NCBI RefSeq assembly: GCF_001426265.1
Contig: NZ_LMDG01000012.1
Span: 1-64,000 of the forward strand
Reading direction: 5' to 3'
DNA length: 64,000 bases
Source of the DNA: Rhizobium sp. Root1220
GTDB lineage: Bacteria; Pseudomonadota; Alphaproteobacteria; Rhizobiales; Rhizobiaceae
The notes under the pieces were generated by a model, which worked only from the letters and a program-made list of their open reading frames with translations, searched no databases and was not told the origin of the DNA. This document shows, piece after piece, positions 6,935 through 15,560 of the stretch (position 1 is its first letter; each line of letters starts with the position of its first letter). The position numbers and the translations under genes are program-made.

Positions 6935-7231
6935 ATGACAGACGGTAAAGCAGTCCAGAGCGTCGCGGCGAAGGCACCAGTTCTTGTTGCTATCGCCATA
7001 GTATTGGGCCTAATTCCTCGTGCCATGATGGCATTGGGGGCGCGAGGACTTCCAATAGGTCTAACCGTTCTCTTGCTCACCTTAGCGCTCTGCGCACTTG
7101 GGTTCGCGTCGGGTCGATTTCGCATATTCTGGTGTTGCTGGGGAGTTGCCTCGGTTGCTTTTTTCCTGCTGTTCGGAATGGCCACCCCTGTCGGGATGGT
7201 ACTAGCCATGCCTATGCTATTGTCGAATTAG
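6935..7231 (+). CDS. small membrane protein inside the inverted-repeat unit
   Basis: A 98-residue protein that is almost wholly hydrophobic. It has about three membrane segments, roughly residues 9-30 (VLVAIAIVLGLIPRAMM), 36-58 (IGLTVLLLTLALCALGF) and 63-96 (IFWCCWGVASVAFFLLF…). I do not recognise the family. ATG at 6935 and GTG at 6917 are both possible starts; neither has a good RBS (GGAG lies 12 nt before the ATG). It is the only gene in the inverted-repeat-bounded unit, and two hairpins follow its stop. It may be a gene carried by the unit or a chance frame. The steady hydrophobic pattern favours a gene. Confidence 0.45.
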   Translation: MTDGKAVQSVAAKAPVLVAIAIVLGLIPRAMMALGARGLPIGLTVLLLTLALCALGFASGRFRIFWCCWGVASVAFFLLFGMATPVGMVLAMPMLLSN

Positions 7232-7242
7232 CGTTGATCCCA

Positions 7243-7277
7243 CTAAGGTCGCTTCGACCGCTTAGGGCCGGAAGCGG
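7243..7277 (+). terminator. double hairpin after the small membrane-protein gene
   Basis: GGTCG-ctt-CGACC (7247-7259) and CCGCTT…AAGCGG (7258-7277) follow the stop at 7231. There is no T-run, so termination is uncertain. It may instead be an internal part of the repeated unit. Confidence 0.35.
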
Positions 7278-7352
7278 ACGCATTGGTGGGATTTGCTACT
7301 TAATTCCGGAAAATTCGGGCGCGGATTGTGTCTGCGCGGTGTCTGGTTTGAC

Positions 7353-8702
7353 CTATGACCGCGACGAGAACAAGGATGCCAGGCGCGATGCCGGCTTGTC
7401 AGGCATGTTGGTGACGACAACGAGCTGGCGGATCTGGCCGCGCTTGAATGCTGCAAGGAAGCGCTTGTAGTCCTTGACGGATACGCAGCCGTTGGAATCG
7501 CCGCGGGCACCGAGCATGTAGGTATGCGCCAGCAGGCCCACGCGGTTGTAGACATTGCCGGCGCCGCCGACCGGATTTAGGCGGATCGCCTCGACGCCGT
7601 GGAACAGGCTTTCGCGCATTGTCAGGTCGTAGGTGTGGGGCGGTGTCGGGCCACGGTTCCTGGCGTGCACGAAACGCGGGTTGTCACGCATCTTTCCGAG
7701 GCCGGAATGCGCCTCCAGGCGTTCGCCGTTCGGAAGATAGACGATGTTTGCGGAGATGTCGTAGACGGCCACGCCATTGCGCGCCACAGGCGCGGAGAGC
7801 CGCTTCCGAACGCTTGGAGTGTCGTCGGTGCCGTCATCCCCGGCATCCGGCCGTGCGTAGGCAAGCACAGGTTCGGTCGGCGCTACGCCGCGCTTGGCCA
7901 GGCCGTCAGGCCGTGCCATTGGCAGCGGTATCGATACGTCGCTGCGGTCGGTAAGCACAAGGTCGAAGGGTTTGGTGGAAGCAGGCGATTGTGCATCCGT
8001 TTCAATTGGCGAAACCATTGCCGCGCTTGCCACCTCGACGGGGCCGGGCGCGGCAGGGCTGCCGCCGAGCGTGGCTTGCGGCTTCGAATTCGCCTGCGGC
8101 GGGGCAGCAAGCGCGAGAAGGGCCGGACCTTCGGCAGAAGCAACCTCGTCCTTCGAGGGCACGATGATCCGGTCGCTCGACGCCGCACTAGCGGCGACAG
8201 GCACGGAATGCGCGACAACTGGCGCCGACGCAACCGTGTCGTCCTTGGCCAGGCGCGCCGCAGCGACTGGCGTTGCAGCGGCAACGACAACTGGCTTGGG
8301 CGTAGGCGCGGCTTCTGCGATGGAGAGGGGTGCCGATTGCCCGACGAATGCCGCGATCAGCGCTGGAGACTGGGCCAGGCGTCCGCCCTTTTTGAGGGCT
8401 AGATCGCCAGCTGCGGCGAGGGGACGAAGGCGTGAGAATTTGGCGATATGGACGACGCGTTCCGCCGGTTGGACGATGGCGTGCTTCCGCGCAAGCGAGA
8501 GGTTTGAAAGCGGTCCGGATCCGGGCTGCGGCGCAGGCACTATCGCATGCATCGCGGCGACGGTGGCGACGAGCCATGCGGAAGCGGCAAAACCGGCGCC
8601 GACAAGAGCGGCACCCGAGAGGAAATGGAATGAACGACCGAACCGAGAAATGGAAGTACCTATGGGCCTGATATTACCTAGTGCATCGACCGCAAACGCC
8701 AT
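7353..8702 (-). CDS. DUF2778 / Tlde1-like L,D-transpeptidase-fold protein
   Basis: A 449-residue protein. One membrane anchor (about residues 28-52, FLSGAALVGAGFAASAWLVA) is followed by about 240 residues of Ala/Pro/Val-rich linker and a C-terminal DUF2778 domain (about 300-440) starting VAVYDISANIVYLPNGE. The catalytic pair expected for this fold is visible: H393 (AHTYML) and C406 (SNGCVS). Tlde1 members cut or modify peptidoglycan stem peptides in the periplasm; some are type VI effectors. No T6SS gene is nearby, so a housekeeping cell-wall role is more likely. It follows the ICMT-like gene on the same strand after 193 bp. Confidence 0.8.
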   Translation of the reverse strand: MAFAVDALGNIRPIGTSISRFGRSFHFLSGAALVGAGFAASAWLVATVAAMHAIVPAPQPGSGPLSNLSLARKHAIVQPAERVVHIAKFSRLRPLAAAGDLALKKGGRLAQSPALIAAFVGQSAPLSIAEAAPTPKPVVVAAATPVAAARLAKDDTVASAPVVAHSVPVAASAASSDRIIVPSKDEVASAEGPALLALAAPPQANSKPQATLGGSPAAPGPVEVASAAMVSPIETDAQSPASTKPFDLVLTDRSDVSIPLPMARPDGLAKRGVAPTEPVLAYARPDAGDDGTDDTPSVRKRLSAPVARNGVAVYDISANIVYLPNGERLEAHSGLGKMRDNPRFVHARNRGPTPPHTYDLTMRESLFHGVEAIRLNPVGGAGNVYNRVGLLAHTYMLGARGDSNGCVSVKDYKRFLAAFKRGQIRQLVVVTNMPDKPASRLASLFSSRS

Positions 8703-8895
8703 AACACTCGTCTTTCACAACTCGTTACACGGGCCGGCGGTACAGACGGAAGAAATACTTCTTCGCCGGGGCCGGTACTGGAGCAACGCGGCCAAAATGG
8801 GGCTCGCGGCTGTTTCCGGCCGATTTGCAGCATGACGAATTATGGTAACCAATTTCTTTACGTGATCGAAGAAACCGGCACGACCGGCATGGTGG

Positions 8896-9450
8896 TTACC
8901 CCCGCCGCAACCGCGGCGTGAAGAAGCCGGTCCGGCTTTTGTACTCACGATAGGCGCCGGCGAGGCTCGACGCATCGAACTTCTTTTCTTCATTCAGGGC
9001 TGCGACAACATAGGCGGTCGCAAAGAAGAGAACCGGCAGGACGGACCAGGCGGACCATGACGCAAGCGCCCATCCGGACCAGAACAGCAGGTAGGAGGTG
9101 TAGAAGGGATGGCGGAAGTAACGGTAGGGGCCTTCCGAGACTATGCTGTGCGGAAGCGCCGGATCGAATGCGAAGCGCAGCCGCGCCTTCCGGGACGCCC
9201 AGATAGCCCACCAGAACAGGGTCGCCGCCGCGATCTGGATCAGAAGGCCCAGCACCTGGGCCCAAATCACCTGCGGCTGGGTCCACATCAGGTAGAGGAA
9301 CAGCACCGTGGTGCCGATCACTGCCGCTGAGATCCCCCTTGCGCCCCACGCCATGCGCGCCGAGGAGAAATGCCCCTTCAGCGACCAGCTGTAAAAGCCG
9401 ATGATTGCAATGCTTGTCACAGAGATAAGGCAATCGAGAGTAAATTCCAT
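8896..9450 (-). CDS. ICMT-family (isoprenylcysteine/phospholipid methyltransferase-like) membrane protein
   Basis: A 184-residue integral membrane protein with about five hydrophobic segments and the family hallmark GPYRYFRHPFYTSYLLFW, then E(EK)KF…YREYKSRTGFFTPRL. In ICMT and phospholipid methyltransferases, the RHP motif and the late acidic/Tyr segment bind SAM and substrate at the membrane. The bacterial substrate is unknown. I chose ATG at 9450 (MEFTLDCLISV), where the first membrane segment begins; an in-frame ATG at 9498 adds 16 polar residues and has no better RBS. It is divergent from the hydrolase at 9640. Confidence 0.75.
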   Translation of the reverse strand: MEFTLDCLISVTSIAIIGFYSWSLKGHFSSARMAWGARGISAAVIGTTVLFLYLMWTQPQVIWAQVLGLLIQIAAATLFWWAIWASRKARLRFAFDPALPHSIVSEGPYRYFRHPFYTSYLLFWSGWALASWSAWSVLPVLFFATAYVVAALNEEKKFDASSLAGAYREYKSRTGFFTPRLRRG

Positions 9451-9639
9451 CGTGTGTCGTGTCCTCGCAACGATGACGCATTCTCTTTTGGGACGCATTC
9501 GGCCCGTTGATGATCATTCCTGCAAAGATGACGGCGGACAAGGTGCAAGTTTAAATAGTCCATTAAAGAATTGTTCGCAGACAGCGTCCATCTTCTGTTG
9601 TGTGCTGGCAAAGCCAGTCAGGAAAGGCCGGCAGACGCG

Positions 9640-10491
9640 ATGGAACAGACGCTGGAAACCACGGTCGGGACGATCAGGCTCAGTGACACGGGCGGCTCCG
9701 GCACGCCTTTGGTGTTGCTGCATGGATCCGGCAGCTCGCGTCGCGTCTTTGCCCGCCAGCTCGACAGCGTGCTTGCGCAGCGCGCCAGGATGATTGCGCT
9801 CGATCTGCCCGGCCATGGCGATTCCGACAATGCGCCGGATCCGCTTTCTGCCTATACGCTTCCGGGACTGGCCAGTTGTGTCGAGGATGTGCTCCGGCAG
9901 CTGGCGATCGACAAGGCTGCATTGTTCGGATGGTCGCTCGGCGGACATGTGGCTATCGAGATGCTCGCGCGTGGCCGGGCTGTCAGTGGCCTCATGCTGA
10001 CCGGAACGCCACCGGTGCCACGCGGCCTGATCGGGATGCTGCGAGGCTTCCTGCCGTCGTTCGACCTGTTTCTCGCGTCCAAGCCGGTCTTTTCGCCGCG
10101 CGACGTCGACCGCTTCGTCAAGCTGTGCTTTGGCGCCAGTGCGGTCAGTGAGTTTCACAGAGCCGTGGAGCGTACCGATGGACGGCTGCGGACCGTGTTT
10201 TCGCAGAGCATGCTGCGAGGCGAGGGTTCCGACCAGCGGCAGGTAGTCGCAAACGCTTTGGTGCCCATCCACTTCGTCAACGGTGCGGACGACCCCTTCG
10301 TCCGCCTGAGCTATATCGCCGGATTCCAGAAAAACGACGATCCGAGGACCACCGTCGAAACGATCTCCGGTGCAGGTCATGCGCCGTTCTGGGAGCAACC
10401 GCAGACCTTCAACACCGCCATCGGTCGTTTCCTGGATGCCGTTGAGGGACACAGGATTAACGGCGACCGCCGCCGCACGGCTGTGTTTTGA
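9640..10491 (+). CDS. alpha/beta hydrolase
   Basis: A 283-residue alpha/beta-fold hydrolase. The oxyanion-hole HGSG is near residue 28, the nucleophile elbow is GWSLGG (Ser), the acid is probably Asp in NGADDPF, and the catalytic His is in GAGHAPFWE. The early motif PGHGDSDN is typical. The substrate cannot be told; esters or lactones are the common range. ATG at 9640 was preferred over an upstream ATG at 9571 because MEQTLETTVGTIRLSD begins the conserved beta-strand; AGGAAAGG lies about 12 nt upstream. The next gene on the strand follows after 101 bp. Confidence 0.75.
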   Translation: MEQTLETTVGTIRLSDTGGSGTPLVLLHGSGSSRRVFARQLDSVLAQRARMIALDLPGHGDSDNAPDPLSAYTLPGLASCVEDVLRQLAIDKAALFGWSLGGHVAIEMLARGRAVSGLMLTGTPPVPRGLIGMLRGFLPSFDLFLASKPVFSPRDVDRFVKLCFGASAVSEFHRAVERTDGRLRTVFSQSMLRGEGSDQRQVVANALVPIHFVNGADDPFVRLSYIAGFQKNDDPRTTVETISGAGHAPFWEQPQTFNTAIGRFLDAVEGHRINGDRRRTAVF

Positions 10492-10592
10492 CCCACGCGG
10501 AAAGCGGCTGTCTTTTATATTAGCAAGGCGTTTAATTCCCGGAGGCTTTTGGCTAAGATAGCTTGTGATCAGTTCGTCGCGTGGGGGATCCA

Positions 10593-11615
10593 ATGTCTTT
10601 GACAGATAACGTGGCCGGCAACGAAGTCTCGCCGGCGTTGCTCGTTGATGCCATGTTTGCATACGGCAAGACAGCCGCGATCAAGGCGGCGATCGAACTC
10701 GACCTTTTCATGGCGATCGGCGCCGAGGGCCGAACCGCCAAGGCGCTTGCGTCGGAGATGGGGTCCGCCGAGCGCGGATTGCGCATTCTCTGCGATTTTC
10801 TGGTTGTCTCGGGGTTTTTGACGAAGACCGGCGACATCTATGGGTTGACGCCCTCGAGCCAACTTTTCCTGGACCGGCGGTCGCCGGCCTATATGGGGGC
10901 AGCGATCAACTTTGTGGCCTCGTCCGAGATGTTGTCCCTGGTCCTCGACGACCCGACGGCCTGTGTGCGCAATGGCGGGGCAGTCGGCTTGGGGAACATT
11001 TCGGCGGACAATCCGGTCTGGGTAAAGTTTGCCCGAGCCATGGGCGCGTTCACAGGCGCCAGTGCGCGCGCTTTGGCATCGGAGGTAGCTGCATGGCCTA
11101 AGCCACCAGCGAAGGTGCTGGATATTGCCGCCGGACCGGGCTTGTTCGGGATCGAGGTCGCCAAGGTGGCGCCATCGGCCAGAATCGTTGCGCTGGATTG
11201 GAAGCCGGTCCTTGCTGTGACTGAGGAGAATGCAACGAATGCCGGCGTGATTGACCGCTTCAGCTTCCTGCAGGGGAGCGCATTCGACCTCGATTGGGGT
11301 AGCGGCTACGACCTTGTCCTGTTGCCGAATTTCCTACACCACTTCGATGTCGACGGCTGCGGCGCAATTCTCGGGAAGGCGCGCGCGAGCCTAGCGCCAG
11401 GCGGGCGCGTCGCAGTGGTCGAGTTCATGCCCAACGAGGACCGTGTCTCACCCGGGTTCCCAGCGACGTTTGCCTGGGTGATGCTGACGACGACACCGCG
11501 CGGGGATGCCTATACGGAGCGGGAACTTTCGGCGATGGCAAGGGCCGCCGGTTTCAGCGATATCGTCAGCAAGCCGCTGCCGCCGACGCCGGCCAGCCTG
11601 CTCTTATTTGGGTAG
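10593..11615 (+). CDS. class I SAM-dependent O-methyltransferase-like protein
   Basis: A 340-residue protein with an N-terminal winged-helix dimerisation domain (about 10-85: AAIKAAIELDLFMAI…GLRILCDFLVVSGFL) and a C-terminal Rossmann methyltransferase domain. The SAM-binding glycine motif is VLDIAAGPGLFG and the acidic end of strand beta-2 is VALDW. The post-I motif DLVLLPNFLHHF matches acetylserotonin-type O-methyltransferases. The acceptor is unknown. ATG at 10593 has GGGGGA about 5 nt upstream, better than the in-frame GTG at 10581. Confidence 0.75.
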   Translation: MSLTDNVAGNEVSPALLVDAMFAYGKTAAIKAAIELDLFMAIGAEGRTAKALASEMGSAERGLRILCDFLVVSGFLTKTGDIYGLTPSSQLFLDRRSPAYMGAAINFVASSEMLSLVLDDPTACVRNGGAVGLGNISADNPVWVKFARAMGAFTGASARALASEVAAWPKPPAKVLDIAAGPGLFGIEVAKVAPSARIVALDWKPVLAVTEENATNAGVIDRFSFLQGSAFDLDWGSGYDLVLLPNFLHHFDVDGCGAILGKARASLAPGGRVAVVEFMPNEDRVSPGFPATFAWVMLTTTPRGDAYTERELSAMARAAGFSDIVSKPLPPTPASLLLFG

Positions 11616-11645
11616 TCTTGCTTGCGAAGGGGGGATTCGCCGGAC

Positions 11646-13484
11646 TCAGACCCGTTCCATTACGTAGCTGCCTGGCGCCTCTTCGATGGCATTCAACGAT
11701 GCGCCACCGGGCTTGCGGGCCAGCACGCGTTTGGCGTCGTTCGCTTCGATCCATGCCTTCCAGTGCGGCCACCATGAACCGGCGGTTTCGACTGCGTCGT
11801 CGATCCACGCCTCGTAGTCGCCGTTGGCGGTAGCGCCGGTCCAGTATTGATACTTCTTTTTGTCCGGCGGATTGACAACGCCGGCAATGTGGCCAGAGCC
11901 GGCGACCACGAAATCGACCTTTCCGCCGAAAAACTGGCTGCCAAGGAAAACCGATTTGGCGGGCGCGATGTGGTCCTCGCGGGTGGCGAGATTGTAGATC
12001 GGAATCTTGACGTCCTTCAGCGACAGCGTCTTGCCGTCGAGCATCATCTCGCCCTGGGTCAGGGCGTTGCGAAGATAGCAATTCCGAAGATAGAAGGCGT
12101 GGTTTGCGGCCGCCATGCGCGTCGAATCGGCGTTCCAGAACAGCAAGTCGAAGGGCATCGGTTCCTGGCCCTTCAGGTAGTTGTTGACGAAATAGGGCCA
12201 GATGAGTTCCGAAGCACGCAGCATGTTGAAGGCAGTCGCCATCTTCGAGCCGTCTAGGTAGCCGATCTCCTCCATGTGCGCTTCGAGCCGGGTGAGCTGC
12301 TCGTCATCGACGAACACCTTGAGATCGCCGGCATGCGTGAAGTCGACCTGCGTCGTGAAGAGCGTGGCGGTCTTGATACGCTTGTTCTTTTCCGTGGCGT
12401 GCAGCGCAAGCGTCGCGGCGAGCAGCGTGCCTCCGACACAGTAGCCGACAGCGTTCACGTCCTTTTCGCCAGTCGCCTTTTCGACGATATCGAGCGCGAA
12501 ATCGATGCCTTCGCGAGCATAAGCAGCCCAATCCTTTCGCGCGTGACGGGCGTCCGGGTTGACCCAGGATATGACGAACACCGTCTGCCCCTGGTCGACG
12601 CACCACTTGATGAACGATTTCTGCGGGTTGAGATCGAGAATGTAGAACTTGTTGATCCAGGGCGGGCAGATGAGGAGAGGGCGCTTCAGCACCGTTTCCG
12701 TGGTCGGTTCATACTGGATGATCTGGCAGATATCGTTCTGGGCGATGACCTTGCCCGGCGTTAGCGCCATGTCCCGGCCGACGGCGAACTTGGACATGTC
12801 GGTCTGGCGAAGCCTGAGATCACCATTGCCAGCCACGATGTCCTCGGCCAGCATTTTCATGCCCCGCACCAGATTTTCACCCTTGGTGGCGATCGTCTCA
12901 CGATAGAGTTGCGGATTGGTCGCGACGAAATTGGTCGGCGACAGCGCTGCCGTGATCTGTTTCACATAGAAGGCAGCCTTGTGCTTGGTGTGCTCATCGA
13001 GACCCTCGGTCTGGGCGACGAGTTTTTCAGCCCAGTCCGCAGTGATGAGATAGACCTGCTTCAGAAATTCAAAGAAGGGATTCTTCTGCCAGTCCTCGTC
13101 CGCAAACCGCTTGTCCTTGCGCTCGGGCTCGAGTTCGGCGGGCTCACCTTGCATGCGCTGCATCGAACGCATCCAGATTCCGAAATAGCTGCTCATCAGC
13201 TGCGTCTGCGCTTCGAATGTGCGGCGGGGATCGGAGATCCAGTATTCGGTGACCTTCGACAGCGTCTTGACGATATCGGTCACCGGCTCGGCGGCGTTTT
13301 CGCTGATCTCTCCGCGTTCGCGCGGGGCAAGCCACGCCGTGGCCGCCTTGCCGAGGTTCTCGACCGCGCGGGCAAAATTCATCGCCATCGCCTCGGGATC
13401 CTTCATGAGATAGGGATCGAGGTCCTGGGCATCGAAGCCAGGCGTTTTCGCCTTGTCGCCGTTCTCCCGCTTGCTGTCGGTCAC
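11646..13484 (-). CDS. phaC: class I poly(3-hydroxyalkanoate) synthase
   Basis: A 612-residue cytoplasmic or granule-bound enzyme that polymerises (R)-3-hydroxybutyryl-CoA into PHB. The lipase-like box is GYCVGG with nucleophile C349; the other catalytic residues are D504 (REDHIAP) and H532 (GSGHIAGV). An N-terminal domain of about 230 residues precedes the alpha/beta-hydrolase core, as in class I synthases. The start is a GTG at 13484 preceded by GGAGGAAGT. A phasin gene lies 19 kb away at 32473. The gene is monocistronic here and divergent from the lipoprotein gene. Confidence 0.95.
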   Translation of the reverse strand: MTDSKRENGDKAKTPGFDAQDLDPYLMKDPEAMAMNFARAVENLGKAATAWLAPRERGEISENAAEPVTDIVKTLSKVTEYWISDPRRTFEAQTQLMSSYFGIWMRSMQRMQGEPAELEPERKDKRFADEDWQKNPFFEFLKQVYLITADWAEKLVAQTEGLDEHTKHKAAFYVKQITAALSPTNFVATNPQLYRETIATKGENLVRGMKMLAEDIVAGNGDLRLRQTDMSKFAVGRDMALTPGKVIAQNDICQIIQYEPTTETVLKRPLLICPPWINKFYILDLNPQKSFIKWCVDQGQTVFVISWVNPDARHARKDWAAYAREGIDFALDIVEKATGEKDVNAVGYCVGGTLLAATLALHATEKNKRIKTATLFTTQVDFTHAGDLKVFVDDEQLTRLEAHMEEIGYLDGSKMATAFNMLRASELIWPYFVNNYLKGQEPMPFDLLFWNADSTRMAAANHAFYLRNCYLRNALTQGEMMLDGKTLSLKDVKIPIYNLATREDHIAPAKSVFLGSQFFGGKVDFVVAGSGHIAGVVNPPDKKKYQYWTGATANGDYEAWIDDAVETAGSWWPHWKAWIEANDAKRVLARKPGGASLNAIEEAPGSYVMERV

Positions 13485-13634
13485 GCACTTCCTCCGGCGG
13501 CAGCATCTTCATACAAATCAGTTGTACAACTGGACAGATCGATAAAACAAGTTCCGCAGACCGCGCTCATGCTATTGCTTTGTGTGTACGACGAATCTAA
13601 CAGTCGAAGCAGCTCAGGATTTGGAACCTCTGGC

Positions 13635-14051
13635 ATGACGAACAACGGCATGGGCATTATCGCAAACGTTACCCGCATGGCGCTGATTGGCGCCGCCGCG
13701 GCCATGACGCTTGTGGGATGCATGCGTACGCCGGAGGAAAACGCGGCCATAGCGGCAAGGCGTGCGGCGCCGACCGCCGTCGTCATGACCCCGACCAAGG
13801 GCGCTCCGCCGACGGAAAGCGGTCTGGCGCACTACAAGGACGGCTATCCCTCCTTCGGTGCACCGTTAACGGCCGCGAACGTCCAGATGAGCGATGAGGA
13901 TGCCGCCGGTCTACAGCAGCAGCTGACGGCGCTGACGGCCAAGCGCAACGCCGGCACGATCTCTGAAGCCGAATATCAGCGCCGCGTCGCCGAATACCGC
14001 AAGCTCGCAGCCGAGCATGGAGCCGACACGCTCTCCGAAATCACCAATTGA
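13635..14051 (+). CDS. small putative lipoprotein
   Basis: A 138-residue protein with a signal peptide and lipobox: MALIGAAAAMTLVGC, with the Cys near residue 29 as the acylation site. The mature part is Ala/Pro-rich, with GYPSFGAPLTAANVQMSDED and a C-terminal helix (EAEYQRRVAEYRKLAAEHG) that resembles a SHOCT-like short oligomerisation motif. The function is unknown. I chose ATG at 13635; a much longer frame running back to 12909 is antisense to phaC and was rejected. The gene is divergent from phaC across 150 bp. Confidence 0.7.
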   Translation: MTNNGMGIIANVTRMALIGAAAAMTLVGCMRTPEENAAIAARRAAPTAVVMTPTKGAPPTESGLAHYKDGYPSFGAPLTAANVQMSDEDAAGLQQQLTALTAKRNAGTISEAEYQRRVAEYRKLAAEHGADTLSEITN

Positions 14052-14275
14052 GGCCTTGCCTTCGCGTCGATTTCCAAGCAAAGCCTTTCGCACATGGCGG
14101 AAGATGAATTTTTCCTGATAAAGCGCAGCATGCGCGGCTTTCCGTCAAAGATTTGCCGCGTGCTGACAGTCTGATGAATACGGCGCCTGCGATTCTGAAG
14201 TTCGTATCGCAAGCGGCCGGAAAAAGGACGAACTTCGAGCGCGGCCGCAGTGGCCGCATTTCCGTGGGGAAAGAG

Positions 14276-15496
14276 ATGGAAGAGTTTCACAAAGTCCGGC
14301 GTTTGCCGCCTTATGTTTTCGAACAGGTTAACCGTTTGAAAGCAAGCGCGCGAGCGGGGGGCGCCGATATCATCGATCTCGGCATGGGAAACCCTGACTT
14401 GCCCACGCCGAAGGCGATCGTCGACAAATTGTGCGAGGTGGTCCAGGACCCGCGCACCCATCGTTATTCGTCCTCCAAGGGCATCCCTGGACTTCGCCGC
14501 GCGCAGGCTGGCTATTATGCCCGCCGCTTTGGCGTGAAGCTCAACCCCGACACGCAGGTCGTCGCGACATTGGGATCCAAGGAAGGCTTCGCCAACATGG
14601 CGCAGGCCATCACCGCGCCCGGTGATGTCATCCTTTGCCCGAACCCGACCTACCCGATCCACGCATTCGGGTTTCTGATGGCGGGCGGCGTGATTCGCTC
14701 CATGTCGGTCGAGCCGGACGAGAGCTTCTTCCCGCCGCTGGAACGCGCGGTGAAGCATTCGATTCCGAAGCCGATCGCTCTGATCCTCAACTATCCATCG
14801 AACCCGACGGCCTATGTCGCGACGCTCGATTTCTACAAGGACGTCATAGCTTTCGCGAAGAAGCACGACATCATCGTGCTGTCGGATCTCGCGTATTCGG
14901 AAATCTATTTCGACGACAACGCACCGCCGCCGTCCGTTCTGGAAGTGCCGGGCGCCATGGATGTCGCAGTCGAGTTCACCTCGATGTCGAAGACCTTTTC
15001 CATGCCCGGCTGGCGGATGGGCTTTGCCGTCGGCAACGAACGCCTGATCGCGGCACTGACCCGCGTCAAGTCGTACCTCGATTATGGCGCATTCACGCCG
15101 ATCCAGGTGGCAGCCACGCATGCGCTCAACGGGGACGGATCGGACATCGCGGAAGTTCGCAGCGTCTACAAGCGCCGCCGCGACGTCATGGTCGATGCCT
15201 TCGACAAGGCCGGATTCGACGTGCCGCCGCCGGCCGCCACGATGTTTGCATGGGCAAAGATTCCGGAAAAGTTCCGGCACCTCGGTTCGCTGGAATTCTC
15301 CAAGCTCCTGGTGGAAAAGGCCGACGTTGCTGTTGCGCCGGGTATCGGCTTCGGCGAGATGGGTGACGACTACGTCCGTCTGGCGCTCGTGGAGAACGAA
15401 CACCGTATTCGCCAGGCGGCTCGCAACATCAAGAAGTTCATGTCGACCGCGGACGAGACGATGCACAACGTTATCTCTCTCAACGCTCATCGCTGA
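14276..15496 (+). CDS. class I/II PLP aminotransferase (AlaC / LL-DAP-aminotransferase-like)
   Basis: A 406-residue fold-type I aminotransferase. Motifs are IIDLGMGNPDLPTP near the start, YSSSKGIPGLRRA, the NYPSNPTA substrate loop, and the PLP lysine in SMSKTFSMPGWRMGF. The family includes glutamate-pyruvate aminotransferase AlaC and LL-diaminopimelate aminotransferase-like enzymes; I cannot separate these by eye. ATG at 14276 (MEEFHKVRRLPPYVF) was chosen over 14153 because GGGGA is 5 nt upstream and the conserved N-terminus starts there. It lies directly upstream of hom, which fits amino-acid metabolism. Confidence 0.85.
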   Translation: MEEFHKVRRLPPYVFEQVNRLKASARAGGADIIDLGMGNPDLPTPKAIVDKLCEVVQDPRTHRYSSSKGIPGLRRAQAGYYARRFGVKLNPDTQVVATLGSKEGFANMAQAITAPGDVILCPNPTYPIHAFGFLMAGGVIRSMSVEPDESFFPPLERAVKHSIPKPIALILNYPSNPTAYVATLDFYKDVIAFAKKHDIIVLSDLAYSEIYFDDNAPPPSVLEVPGAMDVAVEFTSMSKTFSMPGWRMGFAVGNERLIAALTRVKSYLDYGAFTPIQVAATHALNGDGSDIAEVRSVYKRRRDVMVDAFDKAGFDVPPPAATMFAWAKIPEKFRHLGSLEFSKLLVEKADVAVAPGIGFGEMGDDYVRLALVENEHRIRQAARNIKKFMSTADETMHNVISLNAHR

Positions 15497-15510
15497 TATA
15501 ATCCCTCAAC

Positions 15511-15532
15511 GACAGCCGCAACGGCGGCTGTC
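15511..15532 (+). terminator. hairpin between aminotransferase and hom
   Basis: GACAGCCGC (15511-15519) pairs with GCGGCTGTC (15524-15532), a 9-bp stem with a 4-nt loop. The following CTTCATGAC is only weakly T-rich, so this is a partial terminator or attenuator. Confidence 0.5.
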
Positions 15533-15560
15533 CTTCATGACATAATTTCAGGATCGATCC

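Larger units (their letters stand above)
6753..7311. mobile_element. 559-bp unit bounded by 29-bp terminal inverted repeats
   Basis: The left end 6753-6781 and the reverse complement of 7283-7311 agree at 27 of 29 positions; both begin TTCCGGAATTA and contain GTAGCAAAT. The 9-mer GGAAAATTC occurs at both outer edges (6747-6755 and 7308-7316), but it overlaps the ends, so it is only a weak candidate for a target duplication. Inside are the 42-bp palindrome, one small membrane-protein gene and two hairpins. No transposase is present, so it would be a non-autonomous or MITE-like unit. The mobile nature is inference. Confidence 0.5.

Noticed and set aside
7353..8702. type VI secretion effector module
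   Set aside because: The DUF2778 domain can be an effector, but there are no T6SS or immunity genes nearby and the protein has its own membrane anchor.
7600..8840. long plus-strand frames opposite the DUF2778 gene
   Set aside because: They are GC-rich shadow frames antisense to a protein with clear catalytic motifs.
12909..14051. 380-residue reading that includes the lipoprotein
   Set aside because: Its first 240 residues are antisense to phaC. The signal peptide and lipobox place the true start near 13635.
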